Assembly: GCA_963580455.1 (NCBI GenBank)
Contig: OY756971.1
Coordinates: 16,887,001-16,951,000, forward strand
Reading direction: 5' to 3'
Length of the DNA: 64,000 bases
DNA from: Euonymus europaeus
Lineage: Eukaryota > Streptophyta > Magnoliopsida > Celastrales > Celastraceae
Shown here piece by piece: positions 21,401 through 33,130 of the stretch. Numbering within the stretch: position 1 is the first letter of the stretch; every line of letters starts with the position of its first letter. The notes beneath the pieces are model-generated. The model was given only the letters and a program-made list of their open reading frames with translations, was not told where the DNA came from and did no database searches. Position numbers and translations under genes: made by a program.

Positions 21401-23560
21401 AAAAAAGTTGGAATAAGGGTAGCATTTGAAGGGGGAAGAAAAGATTGGTAGAGTTGTTGCATGAATATTAGGATATTTTTGGGTCTTATGAGGATATGGT
21501 AAGACTCTATATGAACATGTTGGTTCATAGATTGCCCTTGAAGCCAAGTTTTCTTCCAATGAAAGCAAAAGTTGAGGAGATTGAAGACGAAGATGCTTTT
21601 GAAAATTAGAGATGAAATGGAGAAGCAATATGATGTGGGTTTCCTCATCATGGCACGATATTCTGAGTGGGTTGCAAATATTTTTACCAGTCCCAAAAGG
21701 ATGGTAAAGCTTGGATGTGTGTGGACTATGAGGATCTTAATTGATGGACCTAGAAAGATGATTTCCCTTTACCCTAAATTGACATATTGGTGGACAATAC
21801 TGCCAAGAATTTGACATTCTCCTTCATGGAATGATTTATTAGATCAAAGTACTAAAGGACAGAGAAAATCCTACTTTCATCACTTTATAGAGCACCTTTT
21901 TCTACAAAGTCATGCCATTTGGTCTAAAAAATGCGAGACCCACTTATCAGTGAGCTATGGTCACTTTGTTTCACGATATGATGCATAAGGATATTGAACT
22001 GTATGTAGACAACATGATTGCTAAGTCCAAGGGAAGATGAAGATCATATGATTCACCTTGAGAAAGCACTAGTTGAAGTTAAAACCTACAAAATGAACAT
22101 TTAAGGCAACCTCAAGGAAGTTATTGGGTTTCATTTTACTTGGGGGAAATTCCACCACTCGCACTAAGAAAGACGTCAAAGGTTTCTTGGGAAGACTAAG
22201 TGAGCTCGTCCCAGAAGATTCGTACTAAATCTATGCCACTAGCTCGACGTCCCGCATCTCTTTCGAGAAATGGTCCCACTTCTTATTCCAAAATAGTAGG
22301 AAATCCAGTAAGAAAGGCAAGGGCCAATTTCTCTAGCTTCCCTCCGCTGGGTATCTCTTCTGAGGGCTTAGGGAAGTAGGATCTAAAAGAGCAAAGCATT
22401 GCCTTAAGGCAACATATAGTAGAAGTCAGAATAATAAGAATCACCTACATCCTACAATCTAGGATCTAACAGTTAGGAATCGCACAACTGAGAAAGAAGC
22501 ATTTATATTGGTAGATTCATCTCATAACTGATAGCCACGTGTGAGCCAATCTTTAAGTTGCTTAAGAAGAATAACCCATACAAATGGAATGAAAAGTATT
22601 AGGTTTCTTTTGAGAGGATCAAACAATACTTAAAGAACCCACCAGTTTTGATGCCTGCACATCAAACAATACGATGGGGGGTATACTAGGACAACACGAT
22701 TTATCCAGGAGTGTAAAGCATGCAATCTACTACTTGAGTAAGAATTTCACCAGTTGTGAGACAAACTACTCAATGTTGGAGAAGACTTGTTGTTTGTTGG
22801 CATGGGTTGCACATCAACTCAGGCAATATATGTTGTATCAGACTACTTGGTTGATCTTGAGAATGGACGCAATCAAGTATAGTTTTGAGAAACCATCTCT
22901 TTCTAGAAGAACTGCAAGGTGACAGATGTTATTGTTAAAATGTGACATCGTGCATATTACCTAGAAGGTTGTGAGGGGAAGTGCAATAGCAGACTATTTA
23001 GCAGAACAAGTAATTCATGACTTTCAGCCTATGAATCCAAGGTTCCTAGAGAGAAGTCCTGACCTTGGAAATAGAGAATCAAAACAACCTAGATCGATGT
23101 GTCATGTTGTTTAAAGGTGCTTCGAACATCATTGGTTGTGAAATTAAAGTTGTTCTCATGTCTTTGGAAGGCAAAGTTGCTTTGTTCATTGCTAAACTTT
23201 ACTTCAAATGTACCAATTTTTTTTTTTTGAGAATGAGACATGTTCCATGGAAATTCAAGCTACTATTGATGCTGGGATTAAGATACTTTTGGTTTTTAGT
23301 GATTCTCCGTTAGTGATAAGGCAATTGAATGATGAATGGGAAACTAGGGATGCCAAATAGATCCCATACTATCAGCATATCAAGGAGTTGATCAAGCCTT
23401 TTGATTGCGTAGAGTTTGATCATATTTCAAGGGAAGAAAACTAGATGACAGATGCTTTGGCCACTCTGGCAGCAATGCTTGATCTAGATCCCTGTGGCGA
23501 AGTTGTAGTTATCAAGATTGAGAAGCGCAAAGTTTAGGCACATTATTTGAATATAGCAGA
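21400..23560 (+). pseudogene. T2 reverse transcriptase and RNase H domains, degraded
   Basis: RT: KIRDEMEKQYDVGFL, YSEWVANIF, WMCVDYEDLN, LPKID-like ILVDNTAKNLTFSFM, and LEKALVEVKTYKMN. The YxDD motif is destroyed (LYVDNMI-like). RNase H: GGILGQHD, HAIYYLSKNFTSCETNYSMLEK, and VAHQLRQYML. Archaeal-type RNase H: FKGASNIIGCEIKVVL, KPFDCVEFDHIS, MADALATLAAM. All are in different frames with stops. A poly-T run (23219-23230) marks one small insertion. Confidence 0.65.
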
Positions 23561-24211
23561 GGAGATTAATGGTAGACCTTGGTATCATGATATGAAGCGG
23601 TACTTAAAGAAAAAAGATACCCTGTAGATGCCTCAGAGAATGACAAGTGCACCATACGAAGGCTTTTGTTTGCCTTTTTCTTGGATGAAAATGTGTTATT
23701 TGAGAGAAGCCTGAGTCTAGTACTTATTTGGTGTATAGACCTGGATGAGTCAGATAGATTATGGAGGAGATTCATAAAGGAATGTGTGGTACTCATTGAA
23801 ATGGGCACTCGATGGCAAAGAAAATAATACGGGTATGCTACTATTGGGTCACCATAGAGAGGGATTGTATTAGCTATGAAACCCCATGCCACAAGTGTCG
23901 AATTTTTCCTGATAAGACTCATGATCCAGTGAACCCTCTACATGTGTCAGCAACCTTATGGCCTTTTTCTATATAGGGTTTAGATGTCAATGGCCCTATT
24001 GAACCCAAGGCTTCTAATGGGCACTATTTCACTAAAAGAGAAAAGACTTGGGGCACTTTGTAAAGGAAAACTTTATCAGAGATGAATAATAAAAACACAT
24101 CACAAGAAACTGCATCCTCCTTGTTTCAAGAAAGGTGACTTAATACTAAAGATGATTCAACCACTTCGAAAGGATCATCACAAAAAATGGACTCCTACCT
24201 ACAGGGGGCTA
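23560..24211 (+). pseudogene. T2 integrase, left part
   Basis: Zinc-finger region (EEIHKGMCGTH-like at about 23765 and CHKCRIF-like at about 23890), then LWPFSI and GLDVNGPIEPK at the start of the core. Most of the core is deleted (after about 24055), and the C-terminus (KLHPPCFKKGDLILKMIQPL, KWTPTYRG) runs to the Athila insertion point. Confidence 0.65.
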
Positions 24212-25239
24212 TGGTTGATAATTTTTTTATCACAATAAATACCGATAGGTTTTACTCAATCCCAAGACAGTAATAGTGAAAGGGATCGAATCCCCATGAA
24301 CTATCACAAAAACCAATTGTAAGAAGAACAATAGTGTAAACTAATTCAGATTATTCAATTAACGATAGCTAAATTAACTACCTTAAATCAAATTATGAAT
24401 TCAAGAATGAATAAAAATTAGCTCGGATTTGGCTTAATCATCGACTTCCACCCTGTCCACACATATCAATTGAAAGAATTTGGTCGAGCTCATGATCTTT
24501 TTTAATCTTGGTTTGGTCTCTATCTTAAGAACATCCTAAGACAAGCATCAACACATGAAAATCGACAATACCACAACCTAGAATATTGACCTATACCTAA
24601 TTAGTTATGTTCAATGTTCTATAACCTAAATCGTAAAACAAGTTATTGTCACTTTGTTAAACACTGGGTCATGGTCAGCCAAATATGTTCAACTAACAAT
24701 TTCTAAATATTATGATGTTAATCAGGCATGCATGACACGAGGAAATCAATAACAAATCCAAAGAAACAATGAATTAAATTAGTCTAATTGAGAATCAAAT
24801 TTGTGCACAAAGGTTTTAGTAGAAGAAAGTATCAAATCCTAGCTAACACATATCCATAATAGAAATAATAATATACTCAAAATCAATGTTCAAATTAATG
24901 GGGAAGATGAAGGAATTGCCACTCTTGGAACGACTCTTCTCTATCTTCTGTGTTCTAGAAAATCTTATATGAAGTCAGGCAACTAGGGCTTTGTGTTTTA
25001 ACCCTAAAAATTGTTGTCCCTACTGCCACATCAGATGAACCTATATCTGTTATCCCGCAACTCGTGGCCATGCTTGGGTAGCACCTGACTCACTTTTCAC
25101 CTAGAGTCATATTTTGCAATAAATATCATCCAGCTATATATGTTCATTAAACCATGCAATTGGACAATAATTTGTACTAGAAACCCCATAAGAGTTTGGT
25201 ATTTAATATTATAAACATGAGTGCATTTTACACTCATCA
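24212..25239 (-). repeat. 3' LTR (element sense) of the reverse Athila
   Basis: About 1.03 kb, from TGGTTGATAA to CACTCATCA on the plus strand. It pairs with 31744-32777. Its inner border is followed by AAATCCCCCAAATT, the complement of the polypurine tract. Confidence 0.82.
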
Positions 25240-25253
25240 AAATCCCCCAAATT
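25240..25253 (-). promoter_or_regulatory. Polypurine tract of the reverse Athila
   Basis: The minus strand reads AATTTGGGGGATTT next to the LTR start. The plus-strand Athila has the equivalent TTTGGGGGATTT before its 3' LTR. Confidence 0.8.
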
Positions 25254-25647
25254 GAATATTGTTTGTCCTCAAACATACAATCCAAGAAAAACAAATTTGA
25301 AATTGTAATTTGCCTAATTTCAAAAATAACTTTAATTGGCAGCTTCATACTATCATATTGCTGCACAACAAAGATAACATCAAGCACAACCCACATAAGC
25401 ATGAATTTGTTCACTGCTGGCTCAACTTAAATACCTTCCTACATTACCTCACTTGATTTGCACAAAATTTGGATATCGAAGGAATCTACTCCAGTGTTTA
25501 AGGCTAGTGTGTACACTCAATTGATTCCATAGCATGTAGCCATATGCTCACTTGCCCCCTAAGCTTACTAAAGCTAAAACACCCATCCTACGAATCAAAA
25601 GTCTTCGAAAGGGTATATTGGGTATGAGTAGGCTAACAAAGAATGCA

Positions 25648-26297
25648 GGTTCAAATCAAAACAAGCTACAAAAGAGAAGGCAATCATAGACAATTTAATG
25701 AAACATAGGTTCATATGCTGGTTCAAAATAAAATGACAGTTGTCAAAGGATATTTATCAAAATGTAATAGTTATTACATGTCAAAATAGTTTCAAAATAA
25801 GCCACCACCATAAGCCAATTTCTGCCATCATAAGTCCAAAAACTATATTAACTGACACCACAAGAGATCATGAAGAAGACATCCAATCTTTGATCATGTC
25901 CAGCAACTCCTACTGCTTACTAGCAAACTACTCCTGAGACTCCTACATCTTGTGCATCCTCACATCCATGCTGGTTCAAATCAAAACAAGCTACAAAAGA
26001 GAAGGCAATCACAGACAATTTAATGAAACATAGGTTCATATGCTGGTTCAAAATAAAATTACAGTTGTCAAAGGATATTTATCAAAATGTAATAGTTATT
26101 ACATGTCAAAATAGTTTCAAAATAAGCCACCACCATAAGCCAATTTCTGCCATCATAAGTCCAAAAACTATATTAACTGACACCACAAGAGATCATGAAG
26201 AAGACATCCAATCTTTGATCATGTCCAACAACTCCTACTGCTTACTAGCAAACTACTCCTGAGACTCCTACATCTTGTGCATCCTCACATCCATGCT
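25648..26297. repeat. 325-bp tandem duplication inside the reverse Athila
   Basis: Units 25648-25972 and 25973-26297 are head-to-tail copies from GGTTCAAATC to CATCCATGCT. Only about three substitutions were found by eye (T/C near 25688, G/T near 25735, G/A near 25903 against the second unit). No length difference is seen. The copies are far more alike than the LTRs of the element that holds them. Confidence 0.93.
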
Positions 26298-26299
26298 CA

Positions 26300-27405
26300 A
26301 CTGAAAAGATTCAACTACAGACTCCAAGTTCTCCAACAGTTCTTCTCAACCTCCAAAACAACTTGAGCTAGCTTCTCTTCCATAACTTCTAACTTCTCAT
26401 TCACCTTGCTGCCACCTACGTCTGGAGAGCTAAAACCTCCATCACTTTCATCATGCACTCCAGACCCCTCAACTGTAGCCTGTTCACTCTTCTATTACTG
26501 CCTTAGAAACTGCAATTCACTCCTTTCAAAGCAAGACTTATTCAATGGTGCCTTCCTCTTCTAACGCACATGATAAGTTTTCTCTTCCACACCCTCAGCC
26601 AAATACATAGAAGTTATGAACACTCCAAAAGGTAAAATTTGTCTGATACTCTTAGCAATTCGTATCTTCACAATATGATAGTATATGGTACTCCCCATAG
26701 AGAAATCCAGCTCACACACAATAGCATACATCATATAGCATGTTTTCGCATTCACTGTAGATAAATCATAGGAACAACATTCATTGTAACTATCTGAGAC
26801 AATAGCCTATATAGTTGCAGTAAATTCACATACAAAATAAAATTCTTACCCATATAAGCGTCTTTTGTACCCATAAGGACCTCTACCGCATCTGTCTAAT
26901 CTGGCCATACAATTCTAGCATCATTAGTTTTAAAGTCTCTAGACCGATACGTTTGTGTAGCCATCGACACTGGAAGCTTCCAAAAGGTGTATACCTTCCT
27001 AGAATTAAAATACCCCTGCTTCCATTTCACCATGGCTACATAGTTCCATTCACTCACATCTAGGTTCGTATAAAATTCACTCACAAAGTTTTTGTTAGCC
27101 ACACCCGGTACAATAGTGATCGATAACCAACCCTTGTTCTTCAATTTCTCTTACCAGCTAACTTTTTAAAAGTGAGAAATTCCCACATACCCTTCAACAT
27201 GTAAAACACATTGGAACCATACTTTCTCATAGTTTTCTTTTGCCTCAGGATATATGAATAGCTCCACAAAATAATTGCCCGAGCATTGGTACTCTGAAGT
27301 CTTCACCTCCACAGTAGCGGCTTTATTACTCACCACCATCTTTATCTTCCTCCCACGGTTTGCCATGTATTGACTTACAAAACTTGTAGATGGATTAGGG
27401 TTCAA
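26300..27405 (-). pseudogene. Accessory ORF3 of the reverse Athila ('putative plant transposon protein' family), broken
   Basis: Minus-strand pieces: MANRGRKIKMVVSNKAA (27405 down), then NKGWLSITIVPGVANKNFVS followed by EFYTNL (27144-26896), and MNAKTCYMMYAIVCELDFSM followed by GSTIYYHIVKI and LPFGVFITSMYLAEGVE (26755-26561). The order and motifs match ORF3 of the plus-strand Athila (VVGLANTQIVHEFYANL, NAKTCYLMYAIV, LPFGVLITKICMAEGVE). Frameshifts and stops separate the pieces. The C-terminal part may extend into the tandem duplication. Function of this family is unknown. Confidence 0.75.
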
Positions 27406-28189
27406 CTTTGATTTGAGGTTCTACAAGTATTGTGTACCTAGATCTGGGAACCTCCAAGTGTCACACAATAGGAACGAAGCAATAGGGTAAAACCCTAACA
27501 ACAATTTTTTTTTCTTTTATAGTTCGTAAGGCGCGGCCGAGTATGGGTCTTGGAAGGCTCAGAAACCTTGGATTCTTTTTTATTTCCCAGCCAACTGTGC
27601 ATGTTGACTATACAGTATAACTTTGAGGTCCTCATTAATCGCAGCCACGCTTGACTCACACATCACTAGTACTGTTCAACTACGAAAATAATCACCATTT
27701 TTTGTGCGATCGCAGATGGTTCACCTTCAACTAGTACCCGAAAACAGTTACTTGCTCTCAATCCTAAATTCTCCATAGCTATATTAGCGATTCTTTCACG
27801 CTTATTTCACCCACACTTTATCACCATATTGGACTTATGCTAGTTTTCTAACCATCACACTCAATGCCATGTATAACACTTTACAAACATGCTAAATGAA
27901 CTTAGAGAAAGTCAAGATTTAGTAAATGTAAATAAGAGAACTTTATCATATACATGGAAAAAGTATGTAGCCTAGATTTCGGTCAGTTTAAAGTAAGTTC
28001 TAGAATTCCATGCCATGATAATCAATGCATTCTCAAGCAATTTAATAGGCTTCTCACATGGGTATGCAATGTATAAATGATTTATAGACAAAGTAACCTT
28101 TCATCACAAATAAATTACACTAAGAAAGTGCTAGCAGTTATCAAAACCTGTCATGATACTCAAGCATAGCTCGCCAATTATTAAAAACA
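27406..28189. other. Region between pol and ORF3 of the reverse Athila
   Basis: Non-coding. In an intact Athila the integrase core and tail should precede this spacer; that sequence is absent, so a deletion has removed it. Confidence 0.5.
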
Positions 28190-29931
28190 CAAATCCAATT
28201 TGTTTAAATTTTTGTTTGGAAATTTTTTCAAGAGATAGGGATCATCCCATATGTAATCATGGGCCCTTGAAAATATCTGTTTCTTCTTCTGTTAAGGAAA
28301 ATCAGATGGAAAAGAATGAGATACAAGATAGTTAACTATATTTACATACCAAGGGAGTTCGGCGATGGTAAAAAGCTACTCACCAAGAAAAGAATCATCC
28401 AATGAAAGGTCTTCATGAGTACTTGGAGGGTAGCAACCTTGAAAGATGGTCAAAAACAACATTTCCAACACTCTTTTTATCTCTAATCTCCAAATTGAGT
28501 TCGTAGAAAGAAAAAAAAAGAATCCAATGAGTTGAACGTGGTTTGGCATCCTTCTTCATCATTAAATACCTTAAGGTTGCATGATCGATGTACACAATGA
28601 CACGTGAACCAACAACATATGATCTAAATTTTTCTAGCTCAAAGATGACCACCAATAATTCCTTCTCCATTGTAGATTAATTCGACTGGGTATCATTCAT
28701 TGTTCGTGAAGCATAACAAATGGCAAAAGGAACCTTATCCTTTTGTTGCCCAAAAAAAGCCCCAAAGGAATAATCAGTAGCATCGTGCATTAATTCGAAT
28801 GGATGTTCCAAATCCAGTGCTCTCATGATAGGAACTATGATCAAAGCACTCTTCAATGTTTCAAAGGCAATTTGATACTCACCAGATCAAACAAAATTAG
28901 GTTCTTTTGTTAGGAGCACACATAAAGGTCTAGGGATTTTTGAGAAATCTCTAATGAAACGTTTGTAAAATTCATCATGGCCAAGGGAGCTATGCACACC
29001 CTTTATTAAAGTTGGTGGAGGTAATTTAGAAATAATCTCAATCTTCTCCTTATCAACTTCAATGCCCCTATGCAAAATCAAGTGGCCCTAAATAATTCCA
29101 TCTTGCACCATTAAGTGACACTTCTCCCAATTTAACACGAGGTTAGTCTCCTCACATATTTCAAACACCAACCATAAGTGCTCAAGACATTCATCAAAAT
29201 TTACACCATATAAGTTGAAATTAGCCATAAAAACTTCAATAAATTTCTCCACCATGTTAGAGAAAATACTCATCATGTTGCATTGGAAACTGACAAGCTC
29301 ATTACACAACCCAAAAGGCATCCATCTATATGCAAAGGTACCATACGGGCATGTGAATGTGGTTTTATCCTTGTCATCTAGTGCTATGGAAATCTAATTA
29401 TACCCACTATAACCGTCAACAAAACAATAATGACTATGGCCGGCTAATCTATCTAACATATGCTCAATAAAAGGCAATGAAAAATGGCATTTTTGAGTTG
29501 CATTGTTCAACTTCCTATAATCTATGCATACAATCGTTCGTCCTATAGTCATTCTTGCGGTGATCAATTCATTGTTCTCATTCTTAATTACCGTGATGTC
29601 GCTATTCTTGGGAACTACATGAATTGGGCTGACCCATTTGCTATTTGAAATTGGGTAAATTGACCCCACATCAACAAGCTTCAAAATTTCAGCTTTCACT
29701 ACTTCCTTCATATGTGGGTTCAACCATCATTATCCCTCTCGAGTGGACCGAGTATCCATTTCCAATAGAAATTGGTGCATACTTCTAGTTGGGCTAATTC
29801 TTTTGATATCAACAATTTTCCACTCTAGGGTAGTCTTATGCTTCTTCAGAATTTGTGACAACTTCTCTTTTTCCTCCAAACTGAGATTTGCTACCACTAT
29901 CATAGGTAAAGTTTCGTCCACTCCCAAATAA
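28190..29931 (-). pseudogene. Athila pol remnant: RT, RNase H and start of integrase
   Basis: Minus strand: [79 protein letters not shown], and FIEVFMANFNLYG (the Asp-Asp of the RT active site is changed). [39 protein letters not shown] and [15 protein letters not shown] (RNase H) follow. It ends after WDDPYLLKKFPN in the pre-integrase region. Several stops and shifts are present. The integrase core is gone. Confidence 0.82.
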
Positions 29932-30159
29932 ATGTACTTTGGATGGTATGGTAAAACTACCAGGATCTTTAAGCTTTGGTGGAAGTATATTTAGCAAAAC
30001 AACACTCTCTTCTTCATTCAATGAAACTTTTTCATGGGCAGGAAATTTTCTTTTGTATGTACAATAATCTTTAAGAAACTTAGCATAAAAAAGGATCTGT
30101 TTGATAGTTTTAAGCAATGAGATATTTATTTCCACTTTATGCAAAGTTTCAAAAGTATC

Positions 30160-31596
30160 ATTCAACCTAGAATCAGGTGTATTTTTAACTAACATTTGTG
30201 GGAAAGGCGGAGGATCTCTTCCCCAATCTTCGATTTCTTCTTACCCAGATTTGCGACCCTCTTTCACCCTATGTGCAATCAGCATGCACCCTGCATTAGG
30301 AGTTGGCTATAGCATCTTATTGTCAATAATCTTGCCACTTTGAAGGGTGGTTATGGCTTTCAACTTGTCATGCCTAGTTGGTTTATTGAGAGGTTGAGAG
30401 GACAACTCGCCTTTCTTTTGTTCGCTCACCTTCTTCGCTATCTATGCCACTTGGGTTTCCAATTTTTGGATAGCCTGAGTTGTTTGTTGCATGAATTGCA
30501 AGATGGTAGTCTCCAAATCACTCTTCTTCACGGGTTGTGGTGCTACGACTGCTGCATTGAAGATGTTTTGATCATTCTTCCATGAGAAATTAGGATGATT
30601 TTTCCATGGGTAAACTTGATTCCTCATGTTGTAATTTCCCATGAAATTCACTTGCTCTTGATCGGTCATACATGTCAACAAGTAAGCCTCAGTCAAATGA
30701 TCTTTCCTAGAGCAAATAGCAAAAGAAGTTCAAATGGTGATGGAGCCTTAATGTTAACTCCCTTTATAGCTTCAACAATCATGTTGATTTTTTTTTTTAT
30801 GTTGCACATTTCTACTTCTACCTTCACATCTGACCTAACCTCTTATAAACTATGACGCTTTGTTGAACTTCTCCCCCCAAGTGGAGAATTGTTGAGAGTC
30901 TTCACTCAATTCTTCAAACAACTCCATAGCTTCCTCACTACTCTTCCTCAAGAGTACTCCATTGCAAGTAGAATCCATTTCCATTTGATTAGCTTCATTC
31001 AATCCTTCCTATACGTGCAACCCCATATCATCTTTGTGCAAATTATGGGTTGTGCAATGAACTAATCGATTCTTGAAATCCTTCCATGTTTCATAAAACA
31101 AATCGTCATCTATTTGCTAAAATTTTTAAATTTCTCTCATAAGCTACTTGGTTGTACCAATAGATCCCACTTCAATAGCATTGTACCACATTTTTGCACC
31201 ACCCTTTATAGTAAAGGGAAAAAGAACCAATTTCAAATTATCAGTAGTAATTCTAGTCATGTGTTGAATTTGGCACAAATCGGTAAAATCTTTCAAGTGT
31301 AAGTGAGGATGTTTATCAAATCTCCATTCATTATGGGGCACAGAGTTCAGCAATTGTGATGACAAGCTAACATTGCAAGCCCCTATATGTTGATAAGTGA
31401 TACACGAAGGCTGATCAATATTTTATGAAATATATCGATTCATCATTGGTATTCTAACATTTGTTTCGACAAATTGCCCATGGACCAATTGTCTATTATT
31501 CTCCTCCATTGTCCTATGTCACAATGATCTAGTTGTTCTCTCAATCTCAGGATCAAATTCCTCTAATGGTTCTTGATGAGAATGTTTATTAACCAT
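30160..31596 (-). pseudogene. Athila gag remnant
   Basis: Starts MVNKHSHQEPLEEFDPEIER and includes PMMNRYIS, LLNSVPHNEWRFDKHPHLHL followed by KDFTDLCQIQHMTRITTDNL and GGAKMWYNAIEVGSIGT, then after breaks MTEAYLLTCMTDQEQVNFMG, HPNFSWKNDQNIF and FMQQTTQAIQKLETQVA. These match gag of the plus-strand Athila step by step. Many stops and indels. Confidence 0.82.
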
Positions 31597-31720
31597 GCAT
31601 CGCAAAGGACAAACAAGTACCTACAAGCAAATTAGATGATTTAAATTTGATGTAACAGTAATTCAATCAACTAAGATTAACACTATTTCCATGTAAACAA
31701 CCAGTAATAAGCTAAACAAT

Positions 31721-31737
31721 CCTGAAAAACGGTGCCA
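31721..31737 (-). promoter_or_regulatory. Primer-binding site of the reverse Athila (Asp-tRNA type)
   Basis: The minus strand reads TGGCACCGTTTTTCAGG, six bases inside the LTR border. It is a mutated form of TGGCGCCGTTGCCGGGG, complementary to the 3' end of plant tRNA-Asp, used by Athila-type elements. Confidence 0.7.
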
Positions 31738-31743
31738 AAAACT

Positions 31744-32777
31744 TGGTCGATAATTTCTGATCACAATAAATCTCGATAGATTTTACCTAATCGAAAGAGA
31801 GTAACAGTCAAAGGGATTCGAAACAACAAGGACTATCACAAAAAACAATTGTAAGAAAAATAATAGTGTAAACTAATTCAGATTATTCAATTAACAACAG
31901 CTAAATTAACTAGCTTAAATCAAATTATGAATTCAACAATGGATGAAAATTAGCTCAGATTTAGCTTAATCATCTACTTCCATCCTGTGCAATCATATCA
32001 ATTATCAATTACACAAATTAAGAATTTAACTATGTCAATTGAAAGACTTTGGTCCAGTTCAATCAATTAGATTTTCCTAAACAAAAATCCTGACTTTGGT
32101 CCAGCATCAACACATGGAAATCGACAATAACACAACCTAAGATATTTATCTATGTTCAATATTCTTTAAACTAAATTGCAAAACAAGTTATTGCCACTTT
32201 GTTAAACACCAAGTCATGGTCAGCCGAATATCTTCAACTAACAGTTCCTAAATATTATGATGTTAATCAGTCATGCATAACAAGAAGAAATCAACAATAA
32301 ATCTAAAGAATAATGAATTAAATTAGTCTAACTAAGAATCAAATATGTGCACAAAGGTTTCAGTAGAAGAAAGTATCAAATCCTAGCTAAAAAGTATTCA
32401 GTTACATATATCCATAATATAAATCATAAAATACTCAAGATCAATATTTGAATTAATAGGGAAGATGAAGGAATTGCCTCTTGGAACATCTCCTCTTTGT
32501 CTTCTATATTCTAAAAATTTTGGTATGAAGTCAGGAGGCTATGGATTAGTGTTTTAACCTTAAAAATGATTTTCCTTATTGCCACATCAGCTAGACCCGT
32601 AACTGTTAACCCGCAACCCGCAGCCGCGCTTACTTTTCACCTAGAATCATATTTTTCTATAAATATCATCCAATTGTATGTATTCATTAAAACACGAAAT
32701 TGGACATTATTTTATACTAGAAACCTCATAAAAAATGGATATTTAACATAATAAACATGAGTGCATTACACTTATCA
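31744..32777 (-). repeat. 5' LTR (element sense) of the reverse Athila
   Basis: About 1.03 kb, TGGTCGATAA to CACTTATCA on the plus strand. Homologous to 24212-25239 with frequent substitutions and several indels (for example an extra stretch near 31990-32035). Confidence 0.82.
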
Positions 32778-33130
32778 AGTCATACATGGTGAAGAAAGTA
32801 TTTTCTGACAGAGTAGTAATTTTGACAAAGGTGGATGGCAATAACTTGTCTCACCCAATTAATGCTAATGTTCTCTAGTGGTATTATGCATAAAAAAGAA
32901 CAAATCTCGCTCAAGTGAAAACCCTCACGGGTGGTCTAAACAAAAATTAGGGATAAAAAAAAGTCCTAGAGTGAAAACTCTCATGGGTGCTTCAGTTTCA
33001 TTTGAAAAGTCAAGTTTTTGGTTGTTTGAAGAAGAAAGGCCCAATCCAATTAATTTAACCCAAGCCAAATTCCCAATCATAAAATCAGCCCATAAGTATT
33101 TAAAAACCCATTAGCCCACAATTTCCATAC
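32778..33130 (+). pseudogene. T2 integrase C-terminus and post-pol tail, right of the Athila insertion
   Basis: Reads YMVKKVFSDRVVILTKVDG, then HPINANVL and WYYA, the usual Tat/Ogre integrase end, continuing the frame cut at 24211. It is followed by a Lys/Ser-rich tail (32879-33000) whose bases resemble 63262-63345 in T3 (GTGAAAAC…AAAAATTAGGG). A T2 LTR should follow, but its start could not be fixed. Confidence 0.65.

Larger units (their letters stand above)
17774..24211 (+). mobile_element. Decayed Tat/Ogre-type Ty3/gypsy element T2, left part
   Basis: Gene order on the plus strand is gag (17850-19300), protease (19924-20319), a long spacer (20330-21400), RT (21400-22130), RNase H (22600-22900), archaeal-type RNase H (23065-23520) and integrase (23560-24211). 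The second RNase H and the gag type place it in the Tat/Ogre lineage. It is full of stops, small indels and a deletion in the integrase near 24060-24100. A degenerate primer-site-like TGGCGATTTG lies at 17776. The integrase is interrupted at 24212 by a reverse Athila element and resumes at 32778. Confidence 0.75.
24212..32777 (-). mobile_element. Old Athila-type Ty3/gypsy element, reverse orientation, nested in the T2 integrase
   Basis: LTRs at 24212-25239 and 31744-32777 are homologous but clearly diverged, with many substitutions and indels, so the insertion is old. Read on the minus strand the order is LTR, primer site, gag (31596-30160), pol (29931-28190), accessory ORF3 (27405-26300), polypurine tract, LTR. 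Gag, pol and ORF3 are all recognisable homologues of the plus-strand Athila at 44269-54803. The host frame ends TPTYRG before the element and resumes YMVKKVF after it. Flanking five-mers GGCTA and AGTCA are at best a decayed target duplication. The integrase catalytic core is missing. Confidence 0.85.

Noticed and set aside
25740..26262. Pair of nearly identical short ORFs (65 and 79 codons)
   Set aside because: They are the two units of the 325-bp tandem duplication read on the strand opposite to the Athila genes; not separate genes.
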